DNA of 64,000 bases, taken from assembly GCF_016086655.4 (NCBI RefSeq), contig NC_052136.2, positions 56,474,492 through 56,538,491 on the forward strand, in the 5' to 3' direction. Below the pieces are notes generated by a model, which worked only from the letters and a program-made list of their open reading frames with translations, was not told the DNA's origin and made no database searches. The DNA is from Lepeophtheirus salmonis (lineage: Eukaryota > Arthropoda > Copepoda > Siphonostomatoida > Caligidae). The position numbers and the translations under genes were made by a program. Below are positions 1-12,180 of the stretch, piece by piece (within the stretch, counting starts at the first letter, position 1; each line of letters starts with the position of its first letter).

Positions 1-928
1 GGTGACATCTCAAGCAATTTTCCCATTAATGTGTAGTTCTTCTTACGCATTGTTTTGATTTGATCAAAATCATACAAAAAATGAGAGAATAAAAATCAAA
101 AAGACAAAGGATTTTTGATTTTCTCGGCGTGGATGTTTTGTCAGGACTCCCAGACATCTCCTCCCCGATAAGATGAAGGCCTGAAAGCTTAAGAGAGTCC
201 TAAATTATTTGGAGAGTCATCTGTTGACTCTGAAGATCTTCTCAGTCCAACAGGTTTTGAACCTTAGAAACGACATATTTATAGAAGCTTCGCCTAAGGA
301 AGTCCAAGGCACCCTCAGGACAAAACATCCGGCCCAAACAATGTGCTTGGGAGTCGTGACCTCTGATGGAAAGAAAATGAATCCCTTGTTCTTCAAACCC
401 AATTGGAAAATGGGGGCTGAGGCCTACTATAAGGTCCTGAGGTAAAAAATCTTCTCCTGGCTGAAAGCTAACTATCCTGAAAACAACGATGTGTGGACAC
501 AAGACGGTAACCCCAGCCATACGTCCTTAAAGGCACAAAACTTCTGCAAGTAACATTTTGCTAACTTCTGGGGCAAGACCTTCTGCCCCTCTTCTAGTCC
601 TGATCCCAATGCCATCGACTTTAGTTTGTGGAGCGTCTTAGAGAGCAAGATGGGAAGATATCGCACAAAAATGTACAAGAGCTCAATGCCAACATCAAGA
701 AGCAATAGGCTAACTAGTCCACCGATTATGTTGTGACAACGTACCCCGAGTTCTGACCTAGTGTAGAAGCTGTGATAGAGCCTGGAAGAGGCCATATTTA
801 CTCATTCTTACCAAGATTGATTGCTAAAAGATTTTTCAATAACATTTTTCATTATACTTTTCGAATAAAAAATTATTAAGGTTTTGGTTTTGCTTCTAGA
901 TTGCGGAAAATTCCCCTATGTCACTCTG
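1..928 (+). mobile_element. Tc1/mariner element remnant, cut by window edge
   Basis: Decayed mariner-family transposase read on the plus strand from about 203 to 800. Recognisable pieces in order are RNDIFIEASPKEVQG, GVVTSDGKKMNPLFF, WTQDGNPSHTS (second catalytic Asp block) and SSSPDPNAIDFSLW (third catalytic block, D of the DD(x)D signature). In-frame stops interrupt it after KVLR (443-445) and after NFCK (about 550). The N-terminal DNA-binding half is missing. The right end CAGAGTGACATAGGGG (reverse complement, ending 928 and followed by TA) resembles the sequence at bases 1-25, so the window may begin at the left terminal repeat of an internally deleted copy. Not functional. Confidence 0.85.
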
Positions 929-929
929 T

Positions 930-1690
930 ATATGTTTTATCACTTTGTCTTTTAATCGTCTTCCTGTTTGGCCTACATATTAGGCTCCAGAGTTGTGTTT
1001 TAAGCAGCAAATAATACAATATATTACTCAAGTTGTCTCCACCGTCATCAAGTGAATAATTTATTTCTCATTAATTTTTTGTGAAAGACTGGTTTGTCAC
1101 ATTTGCTCCTTTGCTGACTCAATGTAATCCTTAAATTATATTTAAATTCATATCTATAGTTATTTTATAATGCTTTTATAAATAAATTTACACCAAGGAT
1201 AGGCGAGAATTCTTCTTTTACAGGGAAATGTTAGCAGACACAGGAATGATTAAATAATAAAAAAGGTAAGAAGAAAAAGCACTAGTATTAACCGTTTTTC
1301 CTTTTCGAATCACGATATACTTAGTTTTTTCTTTACACACATCCCTTCTTTAGACATAGCATTGCCATTATATCAGAATATTTATTTTTACAAAAATTTC
1401 AAATATCGCTTTAAGCACATATACGATAGTTTGTATATTTTTGTAAGGGTTCTATTCCAAAAATTGGTATTGGTATTTCGACAAAATATACAAAATAAAT
1501 ATGCCATTAATAGTAAAATTTACATGCGTTTGAAATATTTTTGTTTGGTGTAGGTAAATTAATAAATATATACAAGTATATAAAAACTTATTATGTTAAA
1601 AAAACAAAAAACAATATTGTTTGGGGTGGAGTTAAATAAGAATTCAAGATGGAATTGTTTTAATATATTATTTTGAAAGCATACGTACCC
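930..1690. other. AT-rich intergenic, nothing recognised
   Basis: Short open frames only; composition and codon use do not suggest a gene. Confidence 0.5.
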
Positions 1691-1699
1691 TGCTACAAC

Positions 1700-2210
1700 T
1701 AGAGTATCTTTACAGCGGTTTGATTTCCCTCTTTTTTAAAATTTTGATAACGAGTTGTGCGTAAAAGTTGTCATAGGGTTATGAAAATTCCCTATGCAAA
1801 ATTTATTTGTCCTACGAGGTCATCTTTAGTTCGGACATCTCCATCAAATTATGAAAAAACGCAAAAACTCTTTACTTACTCAAAATTAAGAATATGCTTT
1901 TAGTTATTTTGAAATTAATCATTTGGATAAACATTTTTCTAACCTGTAAAAAGTATTTGAAAGGTTTTTTTTTCTAAAATTGTTGTATTGAGCGAGAAAA
2001 GACTTATAAAAGGTTGATGATCCACGTATCATATTTTTACATTTCTAGAAAGGAAAGGTCAATTTTTTTTAATGATATTCTCTCTTATTGCTACTACATA
2101 GGGTAGTTTTATAAAAAAACTTTACTAATCTACTTTCAAACTTTGAACTCGATGTACTACCTAAAGATGATATTGTAGGGAAAGGAAATTTTCCATAGGT
2201 TATTCCCTAC
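1700..2210 (+). repeat. Dispersed repeat family A, copy 1
   Basis: Contains the block GCGGTTTGATTT, then GTTGTCATAGGG and CCTATGCAAAATTTAT, and about 400 bp further on CAAACTTTGAACTCGATG followed by CTACCTAAAGATGATAT. The same blocks recur in the same order, reverse-complemented, at 63,345-62,800, and the first block recurs at 12,060-12,180. Class unknown; no coding capacity seen. Confidence 0.7.
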
Positions 2211-2634
2211 ATTTAATCAATCAATTCGATAAGGCGGATTTCTTTAATAGCAAACGGCGTACGTGGCAGATTCTAGGTATTGTATTTAAAAGAGATCCTT
2301 CGAACCATGTTGTAATTCATGGTGGACTATACGTCAAAAATGACAAAATTTCATGACAGGAAATTTCCTCTTCTTACTTTTTTAAAAGTCAAAGTTAGAC
2401 CATAATTAAAAGTCAAGACAAAGCGAATTATATAATGTTTCGTACATACATAAACATTCATATAAATATTTTTTTATGTAGATCGATTAAACAGAAATGA
2501 CTTCCACATTAAGAACGAAAAATAAAAAGTACTTTTTAATAATGCCTCTTATTTAACTCCTGAGGTTATTATGTAGATTGTACAATGAAAAACATACTTC
2601 TAATTCTTTTTTTTTAGTAGTAGATACCTACAAC
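2211..2634. other. AT-rich intergenic
   Basis: No gene or repeat boundary recognised. Its last 8 bases form the left target duplication of the next element. Confidence 0.5.
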
Positions 2635-3701
2635 CAGTGGCGTTGTCAGTCCCTTTTGGGACTGACGGGCTTAGCCCCCTAAAAGTTTATGAAGCCCCCA
2701 ATTTTTTTTAACATATTTTATATATATTTATAAGTCTGTTTTTGGTGTTATCACACATAGAATCCAAAATGGTCAAACAGATGGGTCTAAAATTTAGTTA
2801 GTAGACGTATAAATTAACCAAGCATGTTTCTAGTATATTTTTTTGGGCCTCCGAGGTCATTAAAGGTCTGTTTCTAGAAGAAATTGAACTTCTTTTTAAG
2901 GCGTTACGACGCAAACACAAAAATACTTTATGTATTTTGTTGTCTACTGTTTATTCATTCATCTCACTTGATACATCATGGCTGGTATTTCCTAATTTAT
3001 TCTTTTTCATAAAAATAAACAAAGTCATAAGTTGTTTTATACTGATGCTCCGTCTCCATAGTAGAAAAATACAATTTTTGGCTGATCCCTTGTATACCTA
3101 TATATATATATGCCTATACATTGGCAATATTATGTCTTCTATGAATAAATTTTGGCTATCATATAGAAATGTATAGCTACGCTTTTCTTATAATATAAAT
3201 AAGTATAAAAAATTATAAATATTATATTACATTAGCCAATAGAATACTTTGTAGGATTATAACATTATGAAATATATATAATTCATGTACAAAATTTTGA
3301 ATAAATAATGTGTGAATGATAGTCTAAGAGGACTTCAGATATAAACAGCAGATGGTATGATTGACTTATTTGGCTATCTACCAGATCATTTCGGGCCTTT
3401 TTTCTGTTTCTTTATGTATGAAAGGTTGTGGGATACATTAAAGGAAACAATGTTCTCTCTTTCTATATCTTTCTGTCTCTTCTCCCACTTTATCTTTTAG
3501 ATCCCTCTCTCTATTTCTTTTCTTCCACATTCATTCTTTGTTTTTATTCCATTCTCTTCACCCCTGCAACCCGGGCTTCCTTTAACTAGTATATACATAT
3601 ATTTATAAAGTAGAACTATATTTATTTAAGTAAGTATGTAACGGTGTTGATAATTTTTGGTTCTAAGCCCTCCCAAATTATTAATGCTAGCTACGCCCCT
3701 G
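2635..3701. mobile_element. Non-autonomous hAT-like element with 8-bp target duplication
   Basis: The left end CAGTGGCGTTG and the inverted right end CAGGGGCGTAG (reading back from 3701) match at 9 of 11 positions, and GGGCTTAG recurs just inside both. The flanks are cctacaac (2627-2634) and cttacaac (3702-3709), 7 of 8 identical, which fits the 8-bp duplication of hAT transposons. The interior has no transposase; it includes a pyrimidine-rich stretch at about 3450-3560. A short palindrome (GTCCC..GGGAC) lies inside the left end. Classification as hAT rests on end motif and duplication length. Confidence 0.78.
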
Positions 3702-3709
3702 CTTACAAC

Positions 3710-4377
3710 TGAATCCATCCAGCAAAAAGAAATAAAAACTAAAAGTTGTTATGACGGGGTGTGTGAACACAAAAACAATCATGAACATAAATCAAGAAAA
3801 GGAGAAATGTCCAATTGATTTTTTACCTCATAAATATGTTAATCAGAATAATTCTTTGATATAAATGAACGATTATGATTATTTGTTGAAGAATATAAAT
3901 ATATATTATTCTGATTCTATTTTGAGAAAAATCCTTTTAACTTGCTTTTGATGGGCCCCATATTTCATTTTTCTTTTGTCTACTTAAATTTGATGCCTAC
4001 ATAACATACCAACAAATATTTTTTTTCGTAATGCATAAATGTATTATTTATTTGTTATTATATGCAGTGAGTATTTCGTCAACAAATGTTTTATCGCTTA
4101 ATGATTACGAGACGCAGAAAGAAGAAACCATATTTTTAATGTTTGGTCGAACTAAAAATTAAATTAAGACGATAATAAATCTGGAAGAAATATGACGCAA
4201 TAAGATGAAATTAACAATGATTTTATACATTGTGCGTAACCAAACCAAAAATACATCATACATTACAATTTGAATAAATCCCCAACAAATTAATGATACA
4301 TAGATTATTTGAAAGAACAGTTCAGACCTTCCTTTTTATTCCATACATTTTTTTTTTTGTAAACGAAGAAAAATTAT
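3710..4377. other. AT-rich intergenic
   Basis: Nothing recognised. Confidence 0.5.
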
Positions 4378-4981
4378 GTGATGACCTCGAAGAAACATAG
4401 ATTGCTTGATTTGCTCCACGTGGGAGTTCCTATTTGTGTGGTGGTCAAGAGTGTGAACCTTAACAGGTCCACTATTTTAAGGATCAAGAAGCATTTGAGG
4501 CTGATGGTAGCTTTGAACAGAAGCCTGGAAGTGGTGGCCACAATATAAAGTGATCGGAAGAGTTTGGAGACAGTATTGATGCAAAAAACACAACGATAGT
4601 GAAGGGGCGAACAGGAATACTGTGAAAGACATGGACTTAAAGAGCTACGTCAGTCGTAAACGTCAGCTCATAACAGCAACGATAAAGGCCACCAGATTGT
4701 CGAAGGTGAAAAAAATCCTAAATTGGATGAACGGCGACAATGCTTCCATTGAAAACTGTTGCAAGCTTCCTCATAATATATGAACACATTTGACTATGGA
4801 ATTTTAGGTGCCATTGAGAACCAAGCCTGTTTTGTCCCCACAGTAATATTGTTGAACTGAAGGCCTCCATTGAGCAGGTGTGGATGGCTATGTCTGATGA
4901 CTATGTCATCAGTGTGTGTAAGGCCTTCTTACCTATTGTAGCGGCTGCAATTGAGGCTAAAGCTGAACATTTTGACTTATA
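4378..4981 (+). pseudogene. Internally deleted mariner transposase relic
   Basis: Plus-strand pieces of a mariner-type transposase: N-terminal helix-turn-helix region (LLDLLHVGVPICVVVKSV, then NRSTILRIKKHLRL), a middle block (MDLKSYVSRKRQLITATIKA and RLSKVKKILNWMNGDNA) and the C-terminus (NIVELKASIEQVWMAM, DDYVISVCKAFLPIVAAA, ending HFDL-stop at about 4981). The catalytic core between about 4760 and 4850 is deleted, and frameshifts and stops separate the pieces. Confidence 0.85.
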
Positions 4982-4984
4982 ATG

Positions 4985-5562
4985 AAAAAAGATTACTTTT
5001 TTTCACTAGTTAATGAACTTCTATGTGCTAACCTAGGTCACGTTTGAGCTCTTGATGATTTCGTTAATGTTTTGCTAACGCAAACAGTACATACTTAGAA
5101 CTTGTTCCTTAATAAAATATATTGGTTTGAAAAACTAAGTTTTATTTCAATTAGAAATGAAGGGAATCTTTTTAAATACCCAACCTTTATTTTGGAGAAA
5201 TTTTCCAATGATATATCCATTATTAGAACCGGTTTGAATGAATATTGGTTTTTTGCAAGTTTTAATGCGCTTTACTTAGGAGAATCATTTTTACTCCAAG
5301 GTATTTAGCCTTTGTCTTTTTTTGTACATCTTATTAGTGGATATCTTCAACTGAATATTATTTCTACCAATTTAGAGATTCACTCAATAAGTTTCACTCT
5401 TTCAAAAATCTTTTAAAAACGATAATTAATTCTAGTAGCACTTCACATGTTCACTACGAATCTCTATTTTTTTTTTAAGTTGACTTTATATTTCGCTTCA
5501 TAAATACAAATTAAAAACTATAATATAAATACAATTGAATAGTTAATAAAATATGCAAAAAT
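4985..5562. other. AT-rich intergenic
   Basis: Nothing recognised. Confidence 0.5.
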
Positions 5563-5905
5563 TCATAAAGTTGTACTTACATAATTATAACTAAAAACAC
5601 AAGGCTCATAATTTATCAATGATTCTTCAAATGTTTTCAATATGATCAAATTACCCGATAATGCTGGATATTTCCAAGGGTTTTTGCAATCCCAAATCAT
5701 TATTGCCCATTTATAATATTCCCTCAAAAACTCAGTGGTCATGTGCACTAAGTGAACACCTTATTGGCAATCCAAAAACAGATGTCTTGAAATCTCTAGA
5801 ATGGACTTACAGAATGTGCAGTCTCTCTCCGTATCTTCGACTATCGATTTATTCGTAAAAAGGGTTAAAGTAGCCACCTCTAGTGGAACCACTTTTCGTT
5901 TGAGT
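5563..5905 (-). pseudogene. Non-LTR retrotransposon RT C-terminus relic (zf-RVT-like)
   Basis: Minus strand reads [17 protein letters not shown], then a C-x2-C-x9-H-x4-C zinc-binding pattern ([18 protein letters not shown]), then after one stop HLVHMTTEFLREYYKWA. The same protein occurs on the plus strand at 16,380-16,637, so this is a multi-copy element. The Cys-His pattern downstream of a reverse transcriptase fits the zf-RVT region of LINE-type elements. 5'-truncated, as LINE copies usually are. Confidence 0.72.
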
Positions 5906-5909
5906 TAGT

Positions 5910-7808
5910 GAAAGGGTTACAATTTTTTTTTTTTTTTATTTTTTTAGTACATCTTCCGACGGTTTACAACCTAATCGAACGAATCAGGTCAGCCGGGGAA
6001 CCCATAATTTGGCTTTCAATGGCTTTCTATTACGAATCTCTAATTAGTTGTGTTTTTTTTTTTGTATCAAATCAAACTTTTCAAAAGTTGTTTATTTGAT
6101 TTTTTTGTGTATATTTTTACCCTTTCTTAATTTTGAACCAACTTTTGAATAAGAAATAAATAAACTATCCACATAAAAATTTTATATTGATTTCAAATAT
6201 GTGCTTTTATTTTATATACGATCATTTAATTTAAAAAAAATCAATTTGTAGGTGAAAGGGTTTTGTTTAAAAGATAATAGTGTATCAGTTTTTCAATTAT
6301 TCTTATGCTTGAGGAGTTGAGTATAATTTTTTTAACGCCTTAAGGGTACGTAGACGTGATAGCCCTCTCCCCCTCAAGCCATGGAAGCCCCAATTAAATG
6401 CAGCAACCCGTAGTTCAGTATAAATATTTAGGATATAATTTATAAAAGATTATTACGTTGCAATATATATGTAGTTAAACTGTAATATCGATTCAAGCCT
6501 GTAAAAATACTACAAAAAATCAAATTTAAATTTCTCGAAAAACAGATTTTTTTTTGGAAAAAAACTAATGGGGGATCAATAATCAGAATATATGAAGGAA
6601 CATAGGTTTTAAACAATTTATTTTTATATAGTATCAAAAATTTTTTTAGCTATCCATGTAGTTCTAAATGAAGCACCTAAACAAAAATGTCTACCCATGG
6701 CCCGCTGGCCTAATTGGAGCCCTCTTAATGTTTAATTGCGGCCCACTACTCATTCTCAATTAAAGGAGTATTTTGTAGAAAAATTGTCACGATATCATCA
6801 AAACGCGTAGAACTCGCATAATACGTCAAACTTTGAAAAATATTTGACGTCATCTCGTACTTTCTGGGATTCTAACCGGAAGAGAGTCCACAATATGGCC
6901 GGAAGGGATGTAGCCCTCCCCAAATAAAGGAATTTTTGAAAAACTATCGCTCTTTGAAAAATTTTAATGATACAAAAGAGACAAAAAGGTCATTCGATCA
7001 AATTAAGCAGCGGCTCAAATTTTGTATTTTTTTTTCAACAAACTCTTGACTCTTGAGCAGGAAGAAAAACTGACTTTTAGATAATTTTAATTTCAAATTA
7101 TTTACAAGAAATTATAATCATAGTTATGATATATTAATTTACTTTTTTAATAATAAAAAAGACATATATTCATGTCTTTTCTTGTGTAGGCCTAATTAAT
7201 AAAAATATTAATAAGGAATTAGAAGCAGTATCGAAAAAGTTCTTAAAGATGGTATGAGTCAACTATCTCTGCAGAATGGAGATAAAAATAATCATTTGAA
7301 AAGTCCAGACAGCAACATATTCGGCGAGATGCTTCCCACCAGAATAAATTTATTGAAAATGGGGAAATTCTTAAAAATCTTACAATTTATCTTTTTATTT
7401 ATGATTTTATCTACAATTGATATATTCTACAATATTTTAACTTTATTTTATGACGTTTTTATTTTACTTCACATGTAATAATGTTTTTTAAGTTCAGTTA
7501 TTTTATTATAGAACTGTTTGTATTTTATGACTTAATTGTTGTGAGCTTCAAATAATGAAAAAAAAAAAAAAATGGTATCGGAATCGGCTGTAAATCTGGT
7601 TTCGGTACAGCTCTAATTATATATATATTTTTATTCTCAATTAATTTCATGTTGACGCCACATTTATAATAAGTCTTGTTTTTATTAATTCATTTGATGA
7701 GCCAGAGATAATAAACATACGAGAGTGCTCTGACAAATTTTACAACCTCAACGTGTAGATGGCAGCACTCGTAAATAATAGTTAGTCACATCAAACAGTC
7801 ATCTTTTT
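5910..7808. other. AT-rich intergenic with low-complexity runs
   Basis: Long T and A tracts (for example 5922-5945 and 7557-7573) and scattered short frames. A candidate hAT-type end, reading CAGCTCTA-like on one strand and TAGAGCTGTACCGAAACC on the other, lies at about 7590-7618, but no partner end was found. Confidence 0.4.
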
Positions 7809-8060
7809 TTATTCAATATAACCGTTTTTGGCATCAATACGGGACTCCACTCGACCTCAGAAACCGGAACCGGTCTTCATGATAGCCTCCTTTGGCAGAT
7901 TCCAGAATTCTTCCAGGTCCAGTAAGTCAATTCGGATTTTAGGTTGCAGGAGGATTTGTTGGTGTGTTCCTCAACTACGCCACACAAAAAGAAGTCTATG
8001 GGGTTAATAAGGGTCCAATGTGGTTGGAGGCCAAACACTTGGTCCAAAAAAGTAAAAAAA
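7809..8060 (-). pseudogene. Mariner transposase C-terminal relic
   Basis: Minus strand reads LQPHWTLINPIDFFLCGVVE (third catalytic block, PxLNPIDFFLW type with Asp kept), HTNKSSCNLKSELT and, after a frameshift, FWNLPKEAIMKTGSGF, stop, GRVESRIDAKNGYIE-stop at 7809. This is the usual C-terminal order of mariner transposases. The upstream catalytic and DNA-binding parts are not recognisable beyond about 8060. Confidence 0.8.
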
Positions 8061-8371
8061 TATATATATAACTTCATCTTATGATCTGCACACTTTGCTG
8101 TTGTTTTATTATCAAATCCAGACTCTTCCAGTTTGTTCCTGACTCTCCCGACAATGAAAAGATTACAGATCGCAAATAAAGACACTATTTCTTTTCCACA
8201 CTATGAAATAAATACTTTGTTGATCCATGTCATTCTTTTTAACGGTCGCCAAACACATTTGGCTTTCCACCACAGCAACAAACAATGTCCCACCTGCGTA
8301 TATGTACTATCACAAGTGCTCTAAGTTCGTTGTTAAACAACAGCATCACGCTAAAAAAAACTATTTATACT
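8061..8371. other. Unassigned sequence
   Basis: Probably the eroded rest of the flanking mariner copy; no motif could be confirmed. Confidence 0.3.
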
Positions 8372-8432
8372 GCGGTGCTGATAATTTTTGGGGATAAACC
8401 CCACCAAAAGATGAAAGCTAGCAATGCCCATG
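8372..8432. repeat. Solo end related to the hAT-like element at 2.6-3.7 kb
   Basis: GCGGTGCTGATAATTTTTGG followed by GATAAACCCCACCAAAAG and GAAAGCTAGCAATGCCCATG parallels the right end at 3642-3701 (ACGGTGTTGATAATTTTTGG ... AATGCTAGCTACGCCCCTG). No matching left end was located. Confidence 0.55.
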
Positions 8433-8990
8433 GTATTGGTCATGATAACAAAACCAATTCTTTAAAAAGGTTTGAGGCATTGAAGACCATCAAAAGTTGG
8501 TGTCGAAACAAGACCAATCTCCATAAGCACCTGACTAGAGTTAGGGATCTGTAAAGATGCGCACACGAAATAAGTTATTTAATTAATATATTTTTTTAAT
8601 GTTTGAGGTGAGAAAGAGTAAGACATAACTTCAAGGAAATCAAGGCCTCATTACCTAGAAAAGGCCGTAATTGAACTATTATTTTGATGATCAAATAGAA
8701 AATATCTGCATAATAATAATAAAAAAACTCGTGGCAATTTTTACGCTTTCATCGAGCTAGATTATATTTATAAATATAATTTATAGTTAGGTAATTACTC
8801 GTAAATGAATATCCTTATATTGCAAGTTCATTGTAGGTAACAAATTTTTAATTAGAACATACATATGTAAGGAAAGAGTGGTTTATCTAAACGTTTACAA
8901 GCCGAGAGAAAAAAAGCGGCTGTGACTTTATTTCTTAACCAATTTTTACAAATATCATCATTATAATATAAATTTAACATTGAATAAATA
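8433..8990. other. AT-rich intergenic
   Basis: Nothing recognised. Confidence 0.45.
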
Positions 8991-8994
8991 AAAT

Positions 8995-9790
8995 CGCCGT
9001 TAACTTGTACTACACGTTTAGAACGTCACATGAAACGTCCTACTACCTTCATGACCGTCCCAATTGATTGAGTACAGAGTCCACGCCTTATCCCAGGTCT
9101 GACGGACCTTCATTGGAAACCCGTTCAATAATAGTATAAATGTTTAATTCCAGGAAGTTCTCAGAATCAGGAAAATCGAGTGTTCTTATGCTGGTATGAC
9201 AGGGTTCCCTGTCTTGCTCATAGATCCAACGCAGCATCATAGCCAGGGGATCCAGGGAAAGACTTTAGTATAAAAAACACTTATGTAGACCTTGTAATTA
9301 ACCTTCAGACCCTGCTTGAAGATAAAGGGGGGCATAACATGATGCTAACAACACTAAGAAACATAGCTAGCCGTGTACTAGGCTTTCATTATATTAGGGA
9401 CATTGTAAGGACTTTTTGAGAGACATCTATTGTTCTACAAGTTATGCTTCTGGGGTTGACAAAAAATTTCTCATCTAAGAAGAACCAGCCCAGATCTTTC
9501 ATGAGAAGATTCTGTTTTAGCTTGATCAAAACCCTATTTGATGCGTTTAGAAGCTGCTCCTTGCAACGTAAATAGCTGTAGTACCGCAAATCTTCATTGA
9601 TTACACGATTGATTATTAAAATTGTGATAACCCAGGCAATCAAAATTCTTCTGAAAATATTTTTGTTTATTTTTCTTAACAAAGCAGAACTTGGGTTGAT
9701 TTTGCCGCTTCTGGGTGACAAGGCTTCCAAGATATCATTGTCAGTGAGTCTTGACCATCCTATTCGACATGTTTTCTGAATTTTTGGATA
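8995..9790 (-). pseudogene. Near full-length decayed mariner transposase
   Basis: Minus strand, from 9790 downward: RVINEDLRYYSYLRCKEQLL (end of DNA-binding region), ASNRVLIKLKQNLL, WFFLDEKFF (first catalytic Asp block, normally FSDEK), HHVMPPFIFKQGLKVNYK, VFYTKVFPWI, and at the end FMxRSKRVVQVNGDF (about 9000-9050). Stops and frameshifts are frequent, and the QDxAPAH and NSPDLNP blocks are not recognisable. The VMPPFIFKQGLKVN block puts it in the same lineage as the piece at 18.6-19.0 kb, whose C-terminal block is like this family's. Confidence 0.78.
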
Positions 9791-9794
9791 ATTC

Positions 9795-11217
9795 GAGTAG
9801 TGCAGTCGACCGTTAAATAAAATAGGATCAGGATTAATGTTACATTTTTACAGATTACTGATACCGACACAATTAATAACACAAAGTTATTATATAATTA
9901 GAACATACTTATTAGTTATTATTGTTATAGATACATTGAACACGTCATAACCTTTATTGTATATCGCAAACTTTCATCTGGAAAGAAACAGAAAAGAGTC
10001 AAAACCAATTGGTAGTTTGTCAATTCTTACAACTATGGAATTATTATTGAATGTTTGTTAATAACTGTTCAACTTAATGGGAACTCATTCGTATCCCACC
10101 ACTCCATATTAAGAACATTGATTAGTGGAAAAGATGAAAAAACATGAACTTGTTTTATAAATATAATTATAAACTGTGAAAAATTCTAAACAATCATTCT
10201 GTAATAGTAACTAGTAGATTTTTAATTCTCTTTTCTGTTTCTTTTTGGTAGAAAAGATGTGTGATGCACTAAAAAAATAACCATGCCATACCTTTGATTA
10301 TTTAGATGTCGCTTCAACCACTAATCAAGATAAATAGAGTGTATATTAAATATAGATAAAGTATTAAGCAACACTTGTATAAGCAGTTTAAGATCTATAA
10401 ATCCCTCGGATCTATTTACGATCTGTAAAAGTTCGGGTACCCGAAGCTAGTTTCGATCCCAGATCTTTTCAAATAATATTAGTTTACTGGTACCGCACTC
10501 TTGTACTTCAAATCCCGATCCAAAGCCCGTTCTATCTCTAAACCTGTATTCCCTTGCTTCACTTCTCCAAAGAAATAGAGGTTTGGGAATACCTAAGAAG
10601 GTATGTATGACATACTAGACTTATTAGCAAATCAAGTCCTTCACAGAATTTTTATATCTAATTTTAATATTTTAAATAATATGCATGTACATATTTATAA
10701 GTATAAATACTACAAGCATATTATAATATGTACATGACCATATTTTGTTAAATACAAATTAAAATATGTGAAACGAAAAAGTCAAATATCATTTCTTTTT
10801 TTAAACTAAAAAACTTTTTCTTTTAAAAAGAAAAAAAAAAAACCGTCGTCAACTTAGAAACATATCTATGTACAAACAAATATATATTTATATGTTGACT
10901 TGCTAAGATACATGCTTTTAATACGTAATTAATCGATAAATCAAGAGACCGTCTTCCAGGGTTTTCCTTCTTTTTTTTTATAGTACTTACATTTTACATA
11001 CATTAAGACTATATTTTATTTGGTCCACAATTACTTACAGCAAAATAAAAGAAAAAGAAAAACGATTTTTTGGTCGTAAGTGCATACAATAGGGTCTACA
11101 TTGTATCTTTATTTATGGCAAAAGGACTCGTGGACGGCATTACCTCGTTTACGTAAAAATTGACATTGTACTTTGTTGTTAAATATGGATTTTTTAACTT
11201 CACTTCCCCCTAATCAG
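9795..11217. other. AT-rich intergenic
   Basis: Homopolymer-rich; contains GATC-rich text at about 10,390-10,560 (repeated GATCT/GGTACC words) that could be a worn repeat, but no partner was found. Confidence 0.4.
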
Positions 11218-11219
11218 TA

Positions 11220-12056
11220 CGAGGGTCGTTTGAAAAGTCCGTTCAATGTCCGAGAGATGGCACTACTGGTGCATATCGAGGTTATGTTTACTTAAAAGGA
11301 TCTTTTGAAGAACACACACCAACTTTCCCAAGATTGGTCTATTTCTTTCTGTTTGGCAATCGTTTGAATCGAGGAATCGGATGGAAGGATTATGGAGACT
11401 GTCTTTTGGATTTGCAAGCAATAATCCTCATCAACTATCTGGAAAAGGGTAACACTATTACAGGTGCATATTATTCATAATTATTGGACCGTTTGAAAAC
11501 CAAGCATATAGAAAAATGCCCCCGATTGGGCCACAAAAAACTCATTTTACGTCACGATAATGCACTAGCTTACACCTCAGCAGTTCTGGTTGCAAAATTA
11601 ATGGAATTAGGATTTTCGATATGCCCATAGCACTTTCAATCTCACGCACCTTCATTCTTCTGGCATCCATCACTATATCAATTATTTCTGGAGGTGTAAT
11701 CTCAGAACGTTCAGCGTTACTTGTGCCCATATGGCCACTCCTAAATTTTTGAAAAAACTTATAAACTGTTCTAATCGAAGGTGCAGAGTCTTCATAATGT
11801 ATATCAAGATTCTTTTTTGTCTCCTGAGGCATTAAAACCTTTCATAAAGTAATACTTAATCAACACACGAAATTATTTTTCATCCATTTTTAAAACATCA
11901 CTCCACTTCCTTTGTTCAAACGAATGCCAAACAGAAAGAAATAGACGGATCTAACTGAAAGTTGGTGTGCGTTCTTCAAAGAGATGCTACTAACTAAAAA
12001 TAACTTTTATACGTGCCATCTCTCAGACTTGGTAAGGACTTTTGAAACGGCCCTTG
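11220..12056. mobile_element. Head-to-head chimeric mariner element
   Basis: Flanked by TA at 11,218-11,219 and 12,057-12,058. Both ends carry the same inverted sequence for about 165 bp: CGAGGGTCGTTTGAAAAGTC on the left and CAAGGGCCGTTTCAAAAGTC read inward on the right, continuing through GAGAGATGGCA, GAACRCACACCAACTTTC and TATTTCTTTCTGTTTGGCA. The left half codes on the plus strand (11,395-11,606) for the catalytic middle of a mariner transposase (METVFW, INYLEKGNTITGAYYS, RHDNALAYTSAVLVAKLMEL). The right half codes on the minus strand (about 11,890 down to 11,612) for its N-terminus (FRVLIKYYFMKG, DSAPSIRTVYKFFQKFRSGH, RRMKVREIESAMGISK). Both halves start from a 5' end, so they meet head to head near 11,610. 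Coding is broken by stops and frameshifts. Confidence 0.88.
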
Positions 12057-12057
12057 T

Positions 12058-12180
12058 AGACCGCTTTGATTTTCAACTTTGTTTGAATTTCAATTAGGGG
12101 TGGTGCAGAAAAGTTGCCTTGGGATATGGAAATAATCAGTACAAAATTTCATTCTTTTACGACTAGATTTCCTCTTCAGG
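12058..12180 (+). repeat. Dispersed repeat family A, copy 2 (fragment)
   Basis: CCGCTTTGATTTTCAACTTT, then TTTCAATTAGGGGTGGTGCA, GAAAAGTTGCC and ACAAAATTTCATTC correspond to the first block of copies at 1,700 and 63,345. It abuts the right TA of the chimeric mariner, so the mariner may have inserted at the edge of this repeat. Confidence 0.6.

Noticed and set aside
6780..6935. Segment with TTTGACGTCATC and GGAAGAGAGTCC suspected as a mariner 5' region
   Set aside because: No transposase frame or terminal repeat could be identified around it.
10390..10560. GATC-rich segment suspected as a tRNA or MITE
   Set aside because: No cloverleaf could be built by eye and no inverted end or second copy was found.
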